From: Thermogutta sp. | GTDB lineage: Bacteria; Planctomycetota; Planctomycetia; Pirellulales; Thermoguttaceae | Direction of reading: 5' to 3' | Assembly (NCBI GenBank): GCA_012798155.1 | Contig: JAAZNR010000010.1 | Span: 1 to 5,240 of the forward strand | DNA length: 5,240 nucleotides | Part shown: positions 1 through 5,240 of the stretch, piece by piece | How the letters are laid out: each line of letters begins with the position of its first letter | Position numbering within the stretch: the stretch's first letter is position 1 | Position numbers and translations under genes: made by a program | Notes under the pieces: generated by a model | Told to the model about the DNA's origin: nothing | What the model saw: only the letters and a program-made list of their open reading frames with translations | Databases searched by the model: none

Positions 1-770
1 ACCTGCAACACCCGGCGGCGATTCTCCGGCTTGAACCAGGGAATCATGTTGCGGTATTCCTCGGGCGAGAATGTTCGGTCCATGCCGATGCGGCCGGTGA
101 GCAGGCCTTGCTCCAAGGGCGAATAGACCAAGGTCGCGATCCCATGGCGGAGGCAATAAGGCAGAATGTCGCGCTCGATCCCCCGATCCAACATGCTATA
201 CCGCGGCTGGCAAACGTCCAATCGCCCGACCGCCCGGTATTCGTCCATCTGCTCGCACGTCACGTTGGAGGCCCCGATGGCGCGAATCTTTCCTTGCCGT
301 TGCAATTCCAACAGGCAGGCCATCGTGTCGGCGATGGGCGTCGCCTCGGGCGGAATCGCGGGCCAATGCGTTTGGTACACGTCGATGCAATCCACGCCCA
401 GCCGGCGGAGGCTCCCCTCGATTTCCTCGCGGATGGTGTCGGGCCGGAGCGAGCGATGGATACTGCGGCCTTCCAGGGTGAAGAACGGCGTACCCCGCGG
501 GTCGTCCCAAATCAGCCCGCACTTCGTGGCCAGGATGACCCGCTCCCGGCGGCCGCGAATCGCCTTGCCGATCAGTTCTTCCGCCTTGCCGAAACCGTAG
601 CCGGGGGCCGTATCGATCAAATTGATGCCCGCGTCCACGGCGGCCTGGATGGCGCGGACCGCTTCTCCTTCGTCCGTCGGTCCCCACCAGGGTCCTCCTC
701 CCACGGCCCAGGTACCCAAACCGATGGCGGAGGCTTTCAGTCCCGATCCACCCAACGTGCGGTATTCCAT
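1..770 (-). CDS. Aldo/keto reductase, AKR11-like (partial, C-terminus beyond window)
   Basis: Predicted cytosolic NAD(P)H-dependent oxidoreductase that reduces aldehydes or ketones to alcohols; the natural substrate cannot be told. 256 residues are visible, against about 310-340 for the family, so the end of the barrel and the rest of the cofactor pocket are missing. The N-terminus MEYRTLGGSGLKASAIGLGT is the classic AKR opening. The catalytic tetrad is complete: D53 (LIDTAP), Y58 (GYGFG), K83 (ATKCG) and H135 (QTHWP). Also visible are GASN at 167-170, QPRYSMLDR at 188-196 and the YSPLEQGLLTG segment at 216-226. The run GTWAVGG...LIDTAPGYGFGKAEELIGKAI closely resembles the AKR11 group (Bacillus YhdN/IolS); this subgroup call is from memory. 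ATG at 770 is chosen because GGAGGG lies just upstream and the family motif starts there. In-frame ATGs at 818 and 824 would add 16 or 18 residues. It is transcribed divergently from the secreted-protein gene, with a tandem repeat array between them. Confidence 0.93.
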   Translation of the reverse strand, partial: MEYRTLGGSGLKASAIGLGTWAVGGGPWWGPTDEGEAVRAIQAAVDAGINLIDTAPGYGFGKAEELIGKAIRGRRERVILATKCGLIWDDPRGTPFFTLEGRSIHRSLRPDTIREEIEGSLRRLGVDCIDVYQTHWPAIPPEATPIADTMACLLELQRQGKIRAIGASNVTCEQMDEYRAVGRLDVCQPRYSMLDRGIERDILPYCLRHGIATLVYSPLEQGLLTGRIGMDRTFSPEEYRNMIPWFKPENRRRVLQ

Positions 771-774
771 GACA

Positions 775-780
775 CCCTCC
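775..780 (-). promoter_or_regulatory. Ribosome binding site of the aldo/keto reductase
   Basis: GGAGGG on the minus strand, 4 nt before ATG at 770 (5 nt if only GGAGG is counted). It is a near-ideal Shine-Dalgarno match and the main reason for preferring the 770 start over the in-frame ATGs at 818 and 824. Confidence 0.75.
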
Positions 781-810
781 GAAGACCCAGGAAACGTCGA
801 AATCTCACCG

Positions 811-970
811 CGCGGCATCACCATTGCATGCGCGGCATCACCATTGCATGAGCCGGATCATCATTTCGTGCGCCGGATCATCACTCCATGCGCCGGATCA
901 TCACTCCATTCGCCGGATCATCACTCCATGCGCCGGATCATCATTTCATGCGCCGCATCATCATTCTAAG
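811..970. repeat. 20-bp tandem repeat array, 8 contiguous copies
   Basis: Eight units abut with an exact 20-bp period and no spacers; the commonest form is CGCCGGATCATCACTCCATG. Copies start at 811, 831, 851, 871, 891, 911, 931 and 951. Copies 1 and 2 are identical to each other, copies 4 and 6 are identical, and copy 5 differs from them only in its last base. Copies 3 and 7 share a TCATTTC variant and copy 8 is the most diverged. The core ATCAYCAYT (unit positions 7-15) is kept in all eight. The array ends 41 bp before the reductase start, so it may lie in that gene's promoter or mRNA leader. It looks like a minisatellite, and copy number may vary between strains. A role as an array of protein-binding sites is possible because 20 bp is near two helical turns, but this is inference. 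Confidence 0.95.
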
Positions 971-1000
971 CGACGCGGCCGGTCTAAGCGAGCCGGCCGG
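965..1000. repeat. 18-bp tandem duplication at the edge of the 20-bp array
   Basis: TCTAAGCGACGCGGCCGG at 965-982 is followed directly by TCTAAGCGAGCCGGCCGG at 983-1000, matching at 16 of 18 positions. The first copy begins inside the last unit of the 20-bp array. This suggests two separate slippage events in one unstable stretch. No function is evident. Confidence 0.75.
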
Positions 1001-1010
1001 GCCGGGACGA

Positions 1011-1035
1011 CCGAGACCGCGGGATTGCGGTCCGG
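1011..1035. repeat. Inverted repeat / hairpin
   Basis: GACCGC (1015-1020) and GCGGTC (1027-1032) pair around the loop GGGATT. Beyond a bulged A at 1014, CCG (1011-1013) also pairs with CGG (1033-1035), giving nine GC-rich base pairs in all. It has no T-tract on either side, so it is not a clear terminator. It could be an operator or an RNA structure, or chance in GC-rich DNA. Confidence 0.4.
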
Positions 1036-1048
1036 CACGCGAATAACG

Positions 1049-1078
1049 CCGCCGCTCGCCTCTCGCGGCGCTCGGCGG
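1049..1078. repeat. 30-bp imperfect palindrome / hairpin
   Basis: CCGCCG (1049-1054) pairs with CGGCGG (1073-1078). After a symmetric CT/CT mismatch, CGCC (1057-1060) pairs with GGCG (1067-1070) around a 6-nt loop. That is 10 pairs out of 12 positions per arm. It lies about 190 bp before the secreted-protein start, where a regulator site could sit, but no known operator consensus is recognised. Chance is possible at this GC content. Confidence 0.4.
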
Positions 1079-1254
1079 GAGGTCTCACGGTCGGTCAATC
1101 GGGCTACGAAAAGTGGTCAACGTTCGCCGGGAGCGGCAGTCGATCTAGAATAAATCGCCCCGGCTCGTTAAACTTGCAAGCACCTATTCGGATATCGATC
1201 GAGGTTTTGCGAAACGGCGTGCTGACTGTTCGGCTCGACCGACGGACCGACGAC

Positions 1255-1260
1255 AAGGAG
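1255..1260 (+). promoter_or_regulatory. Ribosome binding site fixing a GTG start
   Basis: AAGGAG ends 8 nt before GTG at 1269. This strong Shine-Dalgarno sequence at ideal spacing decides the GTG start. The next in-frame ATG, at residue 25, would cut off the signal peptide. Confidence 0.85.
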
Positions 1261-1268
1261 ATTCACCG

Positions 1269-3164
1269 GTGTTCATTCTCGAACGGATTCGCGGAGCGTC
1301 CCTCGCGGGAACCGTCTTGCTGCTTGTTTTCGCCGGCTCGATGCCGCGAGATTCCAGGGGCGAGGAGTTTCGCCCCGAAACGCTGTTCCCGGATCACACG
1401 CGGGGGTTCTTCGCGATCAGCAACCTGCCGGAGTTTCGGGAACATGTGAAAAAGACGCAGTTGGGGCAACTGCTGCAAGACCCTGCGCTGGAACCGTTCG
1501 TCCAGGACCTGCGGGCACAGGTGGAGTCGCGGTTCGACGGCGTTCGCGGCCGTTTGGGCATCCCGCTCGATGAATTGGGGTCGATCGTGACGGGCGGGCT
1601 GGGGATTGCGGTGCTATATTCCGACAGCGACGCCCAGGCCGGTCTGGCCGCCGTTCTGGAGATCGAAGGAAAGAGGCCGGAGGCGCAACAGGCCCTGGAC
1701 CGGGTGGCCGAGAACGCGCGGCAGGGGGGCGGTTCCGTGACCACGGAGCCGATCGGCGGCAAGGAGGTCACGATCATCACGCTGCCGGAAGATGAACGCC
1801 GCGGTTTGCGGCGCATGGTTTACTACCTCGACGACCAACGCTTGGTGGCGGCGGACAGCACCGCGACGATCGAGGGCGTGCTGACGCGAATGGGCGGCGA
1901 TTCGGCGGCCACCCTGGCCGAGCAAAAGGCCTTCGCGCGGATCATGGAGCGCTGCGGAGAGGATGCCCAAGGCGCCGCGCCGCAGATTCGCTGGTTCATC
2001 GAACCGTTCGGTTACACGGCCGCCGTGCGATCGGCCATCCCGCCCGAGCGACGCAGGCGAGAACGCCGCTTGGCGGAGGCCCTGAAGGCGGCGGGATTCT
2101 CCGCCCTGCAAGGCATCGGCGGCTTCGTGGACGCGGCCGTGGAACCCTACGAAGTGATCCACCGCACGTTCGTCTATGCCCCCGGACCGCTGGAGAAATC
2201 GGCCAAGATCTTCAGTTTTCCCAATTCCAAGGAATTCGCGCCGCCCGCGTTCGTGCCGCGCGATTTGGCCACCTACGCCGCCGGCTATTGCGATATTCTC
2301 AACGCCTTCGACAACGTCGGTCCGGTCTTCGACCAGACCATCGGCGAGGGCGAGGAGGGCGTGTGGCAGGACGTGCTGGACAGCCTGAAGAACGATCCGG
2401 CGGGGCCGCAGTTCGATTTGAGGAACGAGTTCTTCGTGCATTTCGGCCGGCGGATCGTGGTCTTCACGCAATACGAGCTGCCCATCACGCCGAACAGCGA
2501 GCGGATGCTGGTGGCGTTGGAAGTGAAGGATCAGGACGCCGCCGCCCAGGCCCTGGACAAAATGTTCCAGCACGAGGCCCGCTTTGAACGCCGGGAACAC
2601 AACGGCCGGGTCATCTGGGAGGGACTGCCCGAGGAGAAAAAGGAATTGCCCGACCTCAACTTGGAAGGCATCCCCGGGGTGGGAGAAATCGACGGGCCGG
2701 CCGAGGAGGAATCAGCGCCGATCTTCCCCAACGCCTCGCTCACGGTCTATGACGGCTATCTCTTGATCGCCTCGCACTACGACTATCTGCTCGCCATTTT
2801 GGACGGCGACCAGGCCCGGCAATCGCTGGAACGCAATCCCGACTATTTGATCGTCATGGAGCAGATCGACAAGTTGGGCGGCGAGGAGGCCTGCCTCAAG
2901 TCGTTCTCTCTGACGGAAGAGCAGTATCGGCCCACCTACGAGCTGATTCGCCAGGGCAAAATGCCGGAGAGCCAAACCCTGATGGGACGGGTCCTCAATT
3001 CGTTCCTGGCCCCGGAACCGGGCAAGCCGCGGGAGCAGCGGATCGACGGCGGCAAGTTGCCGGATTACGAGGTGGTCAGGCGGCACTTGGGGCCGGCCGG
3101 GCTGTTCGGCAAGGCCGAAAAAGACGGCTGGTTCCTCAAGGGGTTCACGCTCCCTAAGGAGTAG
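1269..3164 (+). CDS. Exported protein of unknown function, DUF3352-like, with duplicated module
   Basis: Unknown function; 631 residues. The N-terminus has the form of a signal peptide: charged MFILERIRG, a hydrophobic core at about 11-23 (SLAGTVLLLVFAG), then a polar stretch to about residue 31. The mature protein is therefore probably exported to the periplasm or cell surface. No further membrane segment is apparent. The mature start, with FPDHTRGFFAISNLPEF and TQLGQLLQDPALEPFVQDLRAQ, resembles the DUF3352-type secreted proteins I recall from planctomycetes; this is remembered similarity, not a search result. Two parts look like copies of one alpha/beta module: about 105-232 (GGLGIAVLY, AAVLEIEGK, AQQALDRV, then YYLDDQRLVAAD) and about 388-545 (HFGRRIVVF, LVALEVKD, AAQALDKM, then TVYDGYLLIASH). 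An acidic linker at 451-482 splits the second. No catalytic motif or metal site is visible. Only three cysteines occur (229, 341, 542). The gene stands alone, divergent from the reductase and convergent with the coiled-coil gene. Confidence 0.88.
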   Translation: MFILERIRGASLAGTVLLLVFAGSMPRDSRGEEFRPETLFPDHTRGFFAISNLPEFREHVKKTQLGQLLQDPALEPFVQDLRAQVESRFDGVRGRLGIPLDELGSIVTGGLGIAVLYSDSDAQAGLAAVLEIEGKRPEAQQALDRVAENARQGGGSVTTEPIGGKEVTIITLPEDERRGLRRMVYYLDDQRLVAADSTATIEGVLTRMGGDSAATLAEQKAFARIMERCGEDAQGAAPQIRWFIEPFGYTAAVRSAIPPERRRRERRLAEALKAAGFSALQGIGGFVDAAVEPYEVIHRTFVYAPGPLEKSAKIFSFPNSKEFAPPAFVPRDLATYAAGYCDILNAFDNVGPVFDQTIGEGEEGVWQDVLDSLKNDPAGPQFDLRNEFFVHFGRRIVVFTQYELPITPNSERMLVALEVKDQDAAAQALDKMFQHEARFERREHNGRVIWEGLPEEKKELPDLNLEGIPGVGEIDGPAEEESAPIFPNASLTVYDGYLLIASHYDYLLAILDGDQARQSLERNPDYLIVMEQIDKLGGEEACLKSFSLTEEQYRPTYELIRQGKMPESQTLMGRVLNSFLAPEPGKPREQRIDGGKLPDYEVVRRHLGPAGLFGKAEKDGWFLKGFTLPKE

Positions 3165-3182
3165 CCTTGGGGGGACCGGCGG

Positions 3183-3215
3183 GCCGCTGAACGGGAGGCC
3201 CCTCCCGCGAGCGGC
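3183..3215. terminator. Strong two-part hairpin between convergent genes, candidate bidirectional terminator
   Basis: The outer arms GCCGCT (3183-3188) and AGCGGC (3210-3215) pair. Inside a GAA/CG internal loop, CGGGAG (3192-3197) pairs with CTCCCG (3202-3207) around the 4-nt loop GCCC. That gives 12 base pairs, nearly all GC. It begins 18 nt after the stop of the secreted-protein gene and lies about 80 nt past the stop of the convergent coiled-coil gene. No T-tract follows on either strand, so it is not a canonical intrinsic terminator. It may instead stabilise 3' ends or act with Rho. Confidence 0.5.
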
Positions 3216-3218
3216 GGA

Positions 3219-3259
3219 TCCGCGCGACGATCGCAACGGTGATTCCGCGCGACGATCGC
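3219..3259. repeat. 16-bp direct repeat, 25-bp period
   Basis: TCCGCGCGACGATCGC occurs exactly at 3219-3234 and again at 3244-3259, separated by 9 bp. The second copy extends into a small inverted repeat (CGCGA, CGA, TCGCG at 3248-3260). It lies in the 129-bp gap between two convergent genes, just after the larger hairpin. Function is unknown; it may be a local duplication or a paired binding site. Confidence 0.75.
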
Positions 3260-3293
3260 GGCAGCGGCGCGGCGTCGGCCGGCCGGCGGTCGA

Positions 3294-5228
3294 TCATTTC
3301 CCCCCCTCGGCGCGCTCGTCGGACGCCAATCCCAATCGGCTCAGCCATCGTCCCCGCTGCGATTTGCCCTTGGCCTCGCCGCCCGATTGGGCTTCGTCGC
3401 GTTCGTGGAGCAGTTCATTCAACTGGCGCTGCCGCTCTTCGAGTGCGGCGCGTTCTCGGGCGATCTTGGCCCGCTCGCGCGAGATTTCCAATTCCGCCTG
3501 GCGGAGTTTTTCCTTCCATTCCTCTTCCAGTTCGCGCAGGTGCTCGCGCTGCTGGCGGATGATCTCGTCCTGCTCGAGGAATTGGCCGATCGCCGCGGCG
3601 CCCACCGCCATGGAACCGATATTGGCCGCCTGGTTCTCCAAGAGGCTTCGCAGTTCCGCGATTTCTCGCTCTTTGTCGGCCAGCGCGGCCTCGGTCTTCT
3701 TGACCACGTCTTGAATCCTGAGGTGCACGGCCCGACGCTCCTCGTCGTCCTCGTCGCCTTCCGCTTCCAGGGCCGCCAGGATTCGCTGCTTTTCGATCTC
3801 CCAGTTCAGGACGCCGGCGGAAGAGGCGGGGGATGCGGAGGCCAGGGCCTGGGCTTGACGACTCTCCGCCTCGGCCAGCTTCTTCTCCAATTCCGCGCAG
3901 CGCAGCCGCCATTCCCGCAGGTCCTGCATGGCCAGCTCGTATCGCCGCGCCGGCTCTTCGTCCGGCGGAGCGGCCGGCGTGCCCGTCCCCGAGCGTTCTA
4001 ATTGGCCTTCCAACTCCTCGCAGCGGGCTATCAGGGCGGCGAATTGCGACTCGCGATCATTCCATTGCGAAGTCCATCGTTGCCGCTCGGTCTCGTAATC
4101 CGCGGTGAGAACCGCGTGCCGCTCGGCCAGATCGCGGACCTCTTCCTCTCGTTGCCGCAATTCCCGGCGGAGCGATTCTTCTGCCTGGCGGAGCTCATCC
4201 TTTTCGCTTTCCAAGCCGCGGAGGGTTTGCCGCAAGGCATCGGCCTCCGCTCGCATCCTCTCCGCCGCGGCCTCTTTTTCCGCCCACATCCCTTCACGTT
4301 GCCGCAGGGTTTGCACCTCGGCGCGGAGCGTTTCCAGCTCGCCGCGGGCGGACAGGACTTGATCGCGCAGCTCTTCCAGCCGCGTCTCCGCTGCGGCCAG
4401 GGCGGCAAGGGCCTCGTCCCGCGCCGTCGCGGTTTGCTGGTGCTGCGACGCCAATTCGTGGTGTCTTTGTTGGAGGCTGGTCAAGCGGCTCCGCAGCTCA
4501 TCGCACTCTCCGCGCAGGGCGTCGCGGGCGGTGCGTTCCGCCGACAGCTCGGCCTGTGCTCGCTCGGCATTCTCCGTCGCTCGCCGGACCTCCTGAGCGA
4601 GGCGATCGCGTTCCCCGCGAAGCCCGGCGATCTCGCCGTCCTTCTCGAGCTGCGCCGCTTGCAGGGCCTGCTCCCGTTGCCGCAGTTTGTCGAGTTGTTC
4701 GCGGATCGCGGCCTGTTCGGCCAGTTGCGCCGACGCCTCGGCATAGGCGGCCGTCAACTCGTGGTGCCGCTGCTGCAAGCCGGCTAAGCGGGCTTCCAGA
4801 TCGGCGTACGTCCCGCGAAGCGATTCCAACTCCGCGGAAAGTCCTCGCGCGGCGGCCTCGCGCTCCTGCACCGCGTCGCGGAGGCGTTGCGATTCTTCCT
4901 CCCAAGATTGCTGCCGGGCGCGGAGGGCGGCAAGCTCTTCCTCCTTTTGCCGCAGCAGCGATTCCAATTCCAGTTCGCGTTGCCGTTGCCCCTCCCCATC
5001 GCCGGATTGCCCGGTTTTCGGGTCTTCGCCCGGGGCGACGGCCGCCAAGGCGTCGATGCGGCGGATGAGGGTCTCCAGGCGGCCCGTTATTTCTCGCTCG
5101 GCGATTCCGAGACGCTCGCGGCGGCGGGCGAGAATCTCCGCCACGCGGAGTCGTTGACCGCGCAGCGCGTCGAGGATTTGCGAGGGAGACTCGTCGTGAA
5201 CGGCGAGATTGGCCTGCGAATCATCCAT
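3294..5228 (-). CDS. Long coiled-coil protein with conserved-looking C-terminal block, unknown function
   Basis: 644 residues, rich in E, R, A, L and Q, with no signal peptide or clear membrane span, so probably cytoplasmic. Layout: N-terminal helical segment at 17-64; Gly/Pro/acidic linker at 66-80; near-continuous heptad-type coiled coil at about 81-411; linker SGTGTPAAPPDEEP at 413-426; short helix at 427-461; Ala/Ser linker; NWEIEKQRILAALEAE at 475-490; acidic break GDEDDEE; helix at 498-536; small-residue patch SMAVGAAAIGQF at 539-550; a second coil at 551-612; and a basic tail with GRWLSRLGL at 626-634. The block at 475-612 recalls the C-terminus of coiled-coil proteins I have seen in planctomycetes (from memory). 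There is no Walker A motif, so it is not SMC or Rad50. LQQRHHEL occurs twice (151-158 and 252-259). A scaffold or cytoskeletal role is a guess. ATG at 5228 has AGGA upstream, but the frame stays open to the window edge, so a longer N-terminus remains possible. Confidence 0.88.
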   Translation of the reverse strand: MDDSQANLAVHDESPSQILDALRGQRLRVAEILARRRERLGIAEREITGRLETLIRRIDALAAVAPGEDPKTGQSGDGEGQRQRELELESLLRQKEEELAALRARQQSWEEESQRLRDAVQEREAAARGLSAELESLRGTYADLEARLAGLQQRHHELTAAYAEASAQLAEQAAIREQLDKLRQREQALQAAQLEKDGEIAGLRGERDRLAQEVRRATENAERAQAELSAERTARDALRGECDELRSRLTSLQQRHHELASQHQQTATARDEALAALAAAETRLEELRDQVLSARGELETLRAEVQTLRQREGMWAEKEAAAERMRAEADALRQTLRGLESEKDELRQAEESLRRELRQREEEVRDLAERHAVLTADYETERQRWTSQWNDRESQFAALIARCEELEGQLERSGTGTPAAPPDEEPARRYELAMQDLREWRLRCAELEKKLAEAESRQAQALASASPASSAGVLNWEIEKQRILAALEAEGDEDDEERRAVHLRIQDVVKKTEAALADKEREIAELRSLLENQAANIGSMAVGAAAIGQFLEQDEIIRQQREHLRELEEEWKEKLRQAELEISRERAKIARERAALEERQRQLNELLHERDEAQSGGEAKGKSQRGRWLSRLGLASDERAEGGK

Positions 5229-5236
5229 GCCGGAAA

Positions 5237-5240
5237 TCCT
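5237..5240 (-). promoter_or_regulatory. Possible ribosome binding site of the coiled-coil gene
   Basis: AGGA on the minus strand lies 8 nt before ATG at 5228, a normal spacing. The motif is short and touches the window edge, so it supports the chosen start only weakly. Confidence 0.4.

Larger units (their letters stand above)
771..1268. other. Divergent intergenic region, 498 bp, no convincing gene
   Basis: This stretch lies between the 5' ends of the reductase (minus) and the secreted-protein gene (plus), so it should hold the promoters of both. The first part is the 20-bp repeat array, followed by a short 18-bp duplication and two inverted repeats, all listed separately. Open frames cross the array on the plus strand, but they are repeat artefacts with no ribosome binding site. 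From about 1080 to 1250 I see no structured element. TAGAAT at 1146-1151 resembles a -10 box for the plus-strand gene, but the hexamer 17 nt upstream (TTCGCC) is a poor -35, so I do not call a promoter. I see no tRNA, known riboswitch or other RNA gene. Confidence 0.7.

Noticed and set aside
108..851. Plus-strand open frame across the reductase gene
   Set aside because: It is antisense to a clear aldo/keto reductase with an intact catalytic tetrad; long antisense frames are expected at this GC content.
811..970. CRISPR array
   Set aside because: The units abut directly with no spacers, are only 20 bp long and have no cas genes nearby.
1146..1151. TAGAAT as a -10 promoter box for the secreted-protein gene
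   Set aside because: The hexamer at the right distance upstream (TTCGCC) matches TTGACA at only three of six positions, so the pair is not better than chance.
824..1153. Plus-strand His-rich repeat protein read through the array
   Set aside because: A 20-bp unit with no plus-strand stop opens all three frames and gives a 20-residue peptide repeat by arithmetic alone. There is no ribosome binding site and the non-repeat remainder is unlike a protein.
1174..1449. Small plus-strand gene overlapping the start of the secreted-protein gene
   Set aside because: It overlaps the signal-peptide region in another frame, has no ribosome binding site, and its sequence is Arg/Ser-rich shadow coding.
1614..2600. 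328-codon minus-strand frame inside the secreted-protein gene
   Set aside because: It is antisense to a gene with a good ribosome binding site and signal peptide, and its translation shows no recognisable domain.
3387..4787. Two long plus-strand frames (3387-4001 and 4002-4787)
   Set aside because: They are the reverse reading of the Glu/Arg/Ala/Leu-rich coiled-coil gene, which tends to give stop-free Leu/Phe/Ala-rich shadow frames.
3294..5228. SMC, Rad50 or other ATPase
   Set aside because: No Walker A, Walker B or signature motif is present; only coiled coil and linkers are seen.

Overview
The window is GC-rich and holds three protein genes: a partial aldo/keto reductase on the minus strand at the left edge, a secreted protein of unknown function on the plus strand in the middle, and a long coiled-coil protein on the minus strand at the right. 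The secreted protein has a form I associate with planctomycete genomes (a duplicated DUF3352-like module). The coiled-coil protein has a C-terminal block that I also recall from planctomycete proteins. I therefore infer a planctomycete, perhaps of the Pirellulales, but this rests on remembered resemblance and not on a search.

Layout. Positions 1-770 (minus) encode the first 256 residues of an AKR11-like aldo/keto reductase with a complete D-Y-K-H catalytic tetrad; its C-terminus lies outside the window. Positions 771-1268 are a 498-bp divergent intergenic region. It carries an eight-copy 20-bp tandem repeat (811-970), an 18-bp tandem duplication (965-1000) and two inverted repeats (1011-1035 and 1049-1078). 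Positions 1269-3164 (plus) encode the 631-residue exported protein, with a GTG start and a good ribosome binding site. Positions 3165-3293 separate two convergent genes and contain a strong two-part hairpin and a 16-bp direct repeat. Positions 3294-5228 (minus) encode the 644-residue coiled-coil protein, whose start is close to the window edge.

Nothing links the three genes functionally. They are divergent and then convergent, so no two share an operon. I see no defence system, mobile element, RNA gene or CRISPR array.

The most unusual item is the 20-bp repeat array upstream of the reductase. Read on the reductase's own strand, it forms an unbroken chain of micro-ORFs of about 6 codons. Each stop codon overlaps the next start as TGATG, and the last micro-ORF start is in frame with the reductase. 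This could be a translational leader or a by-product of a minisatellite; the sequence alone cannot decide.
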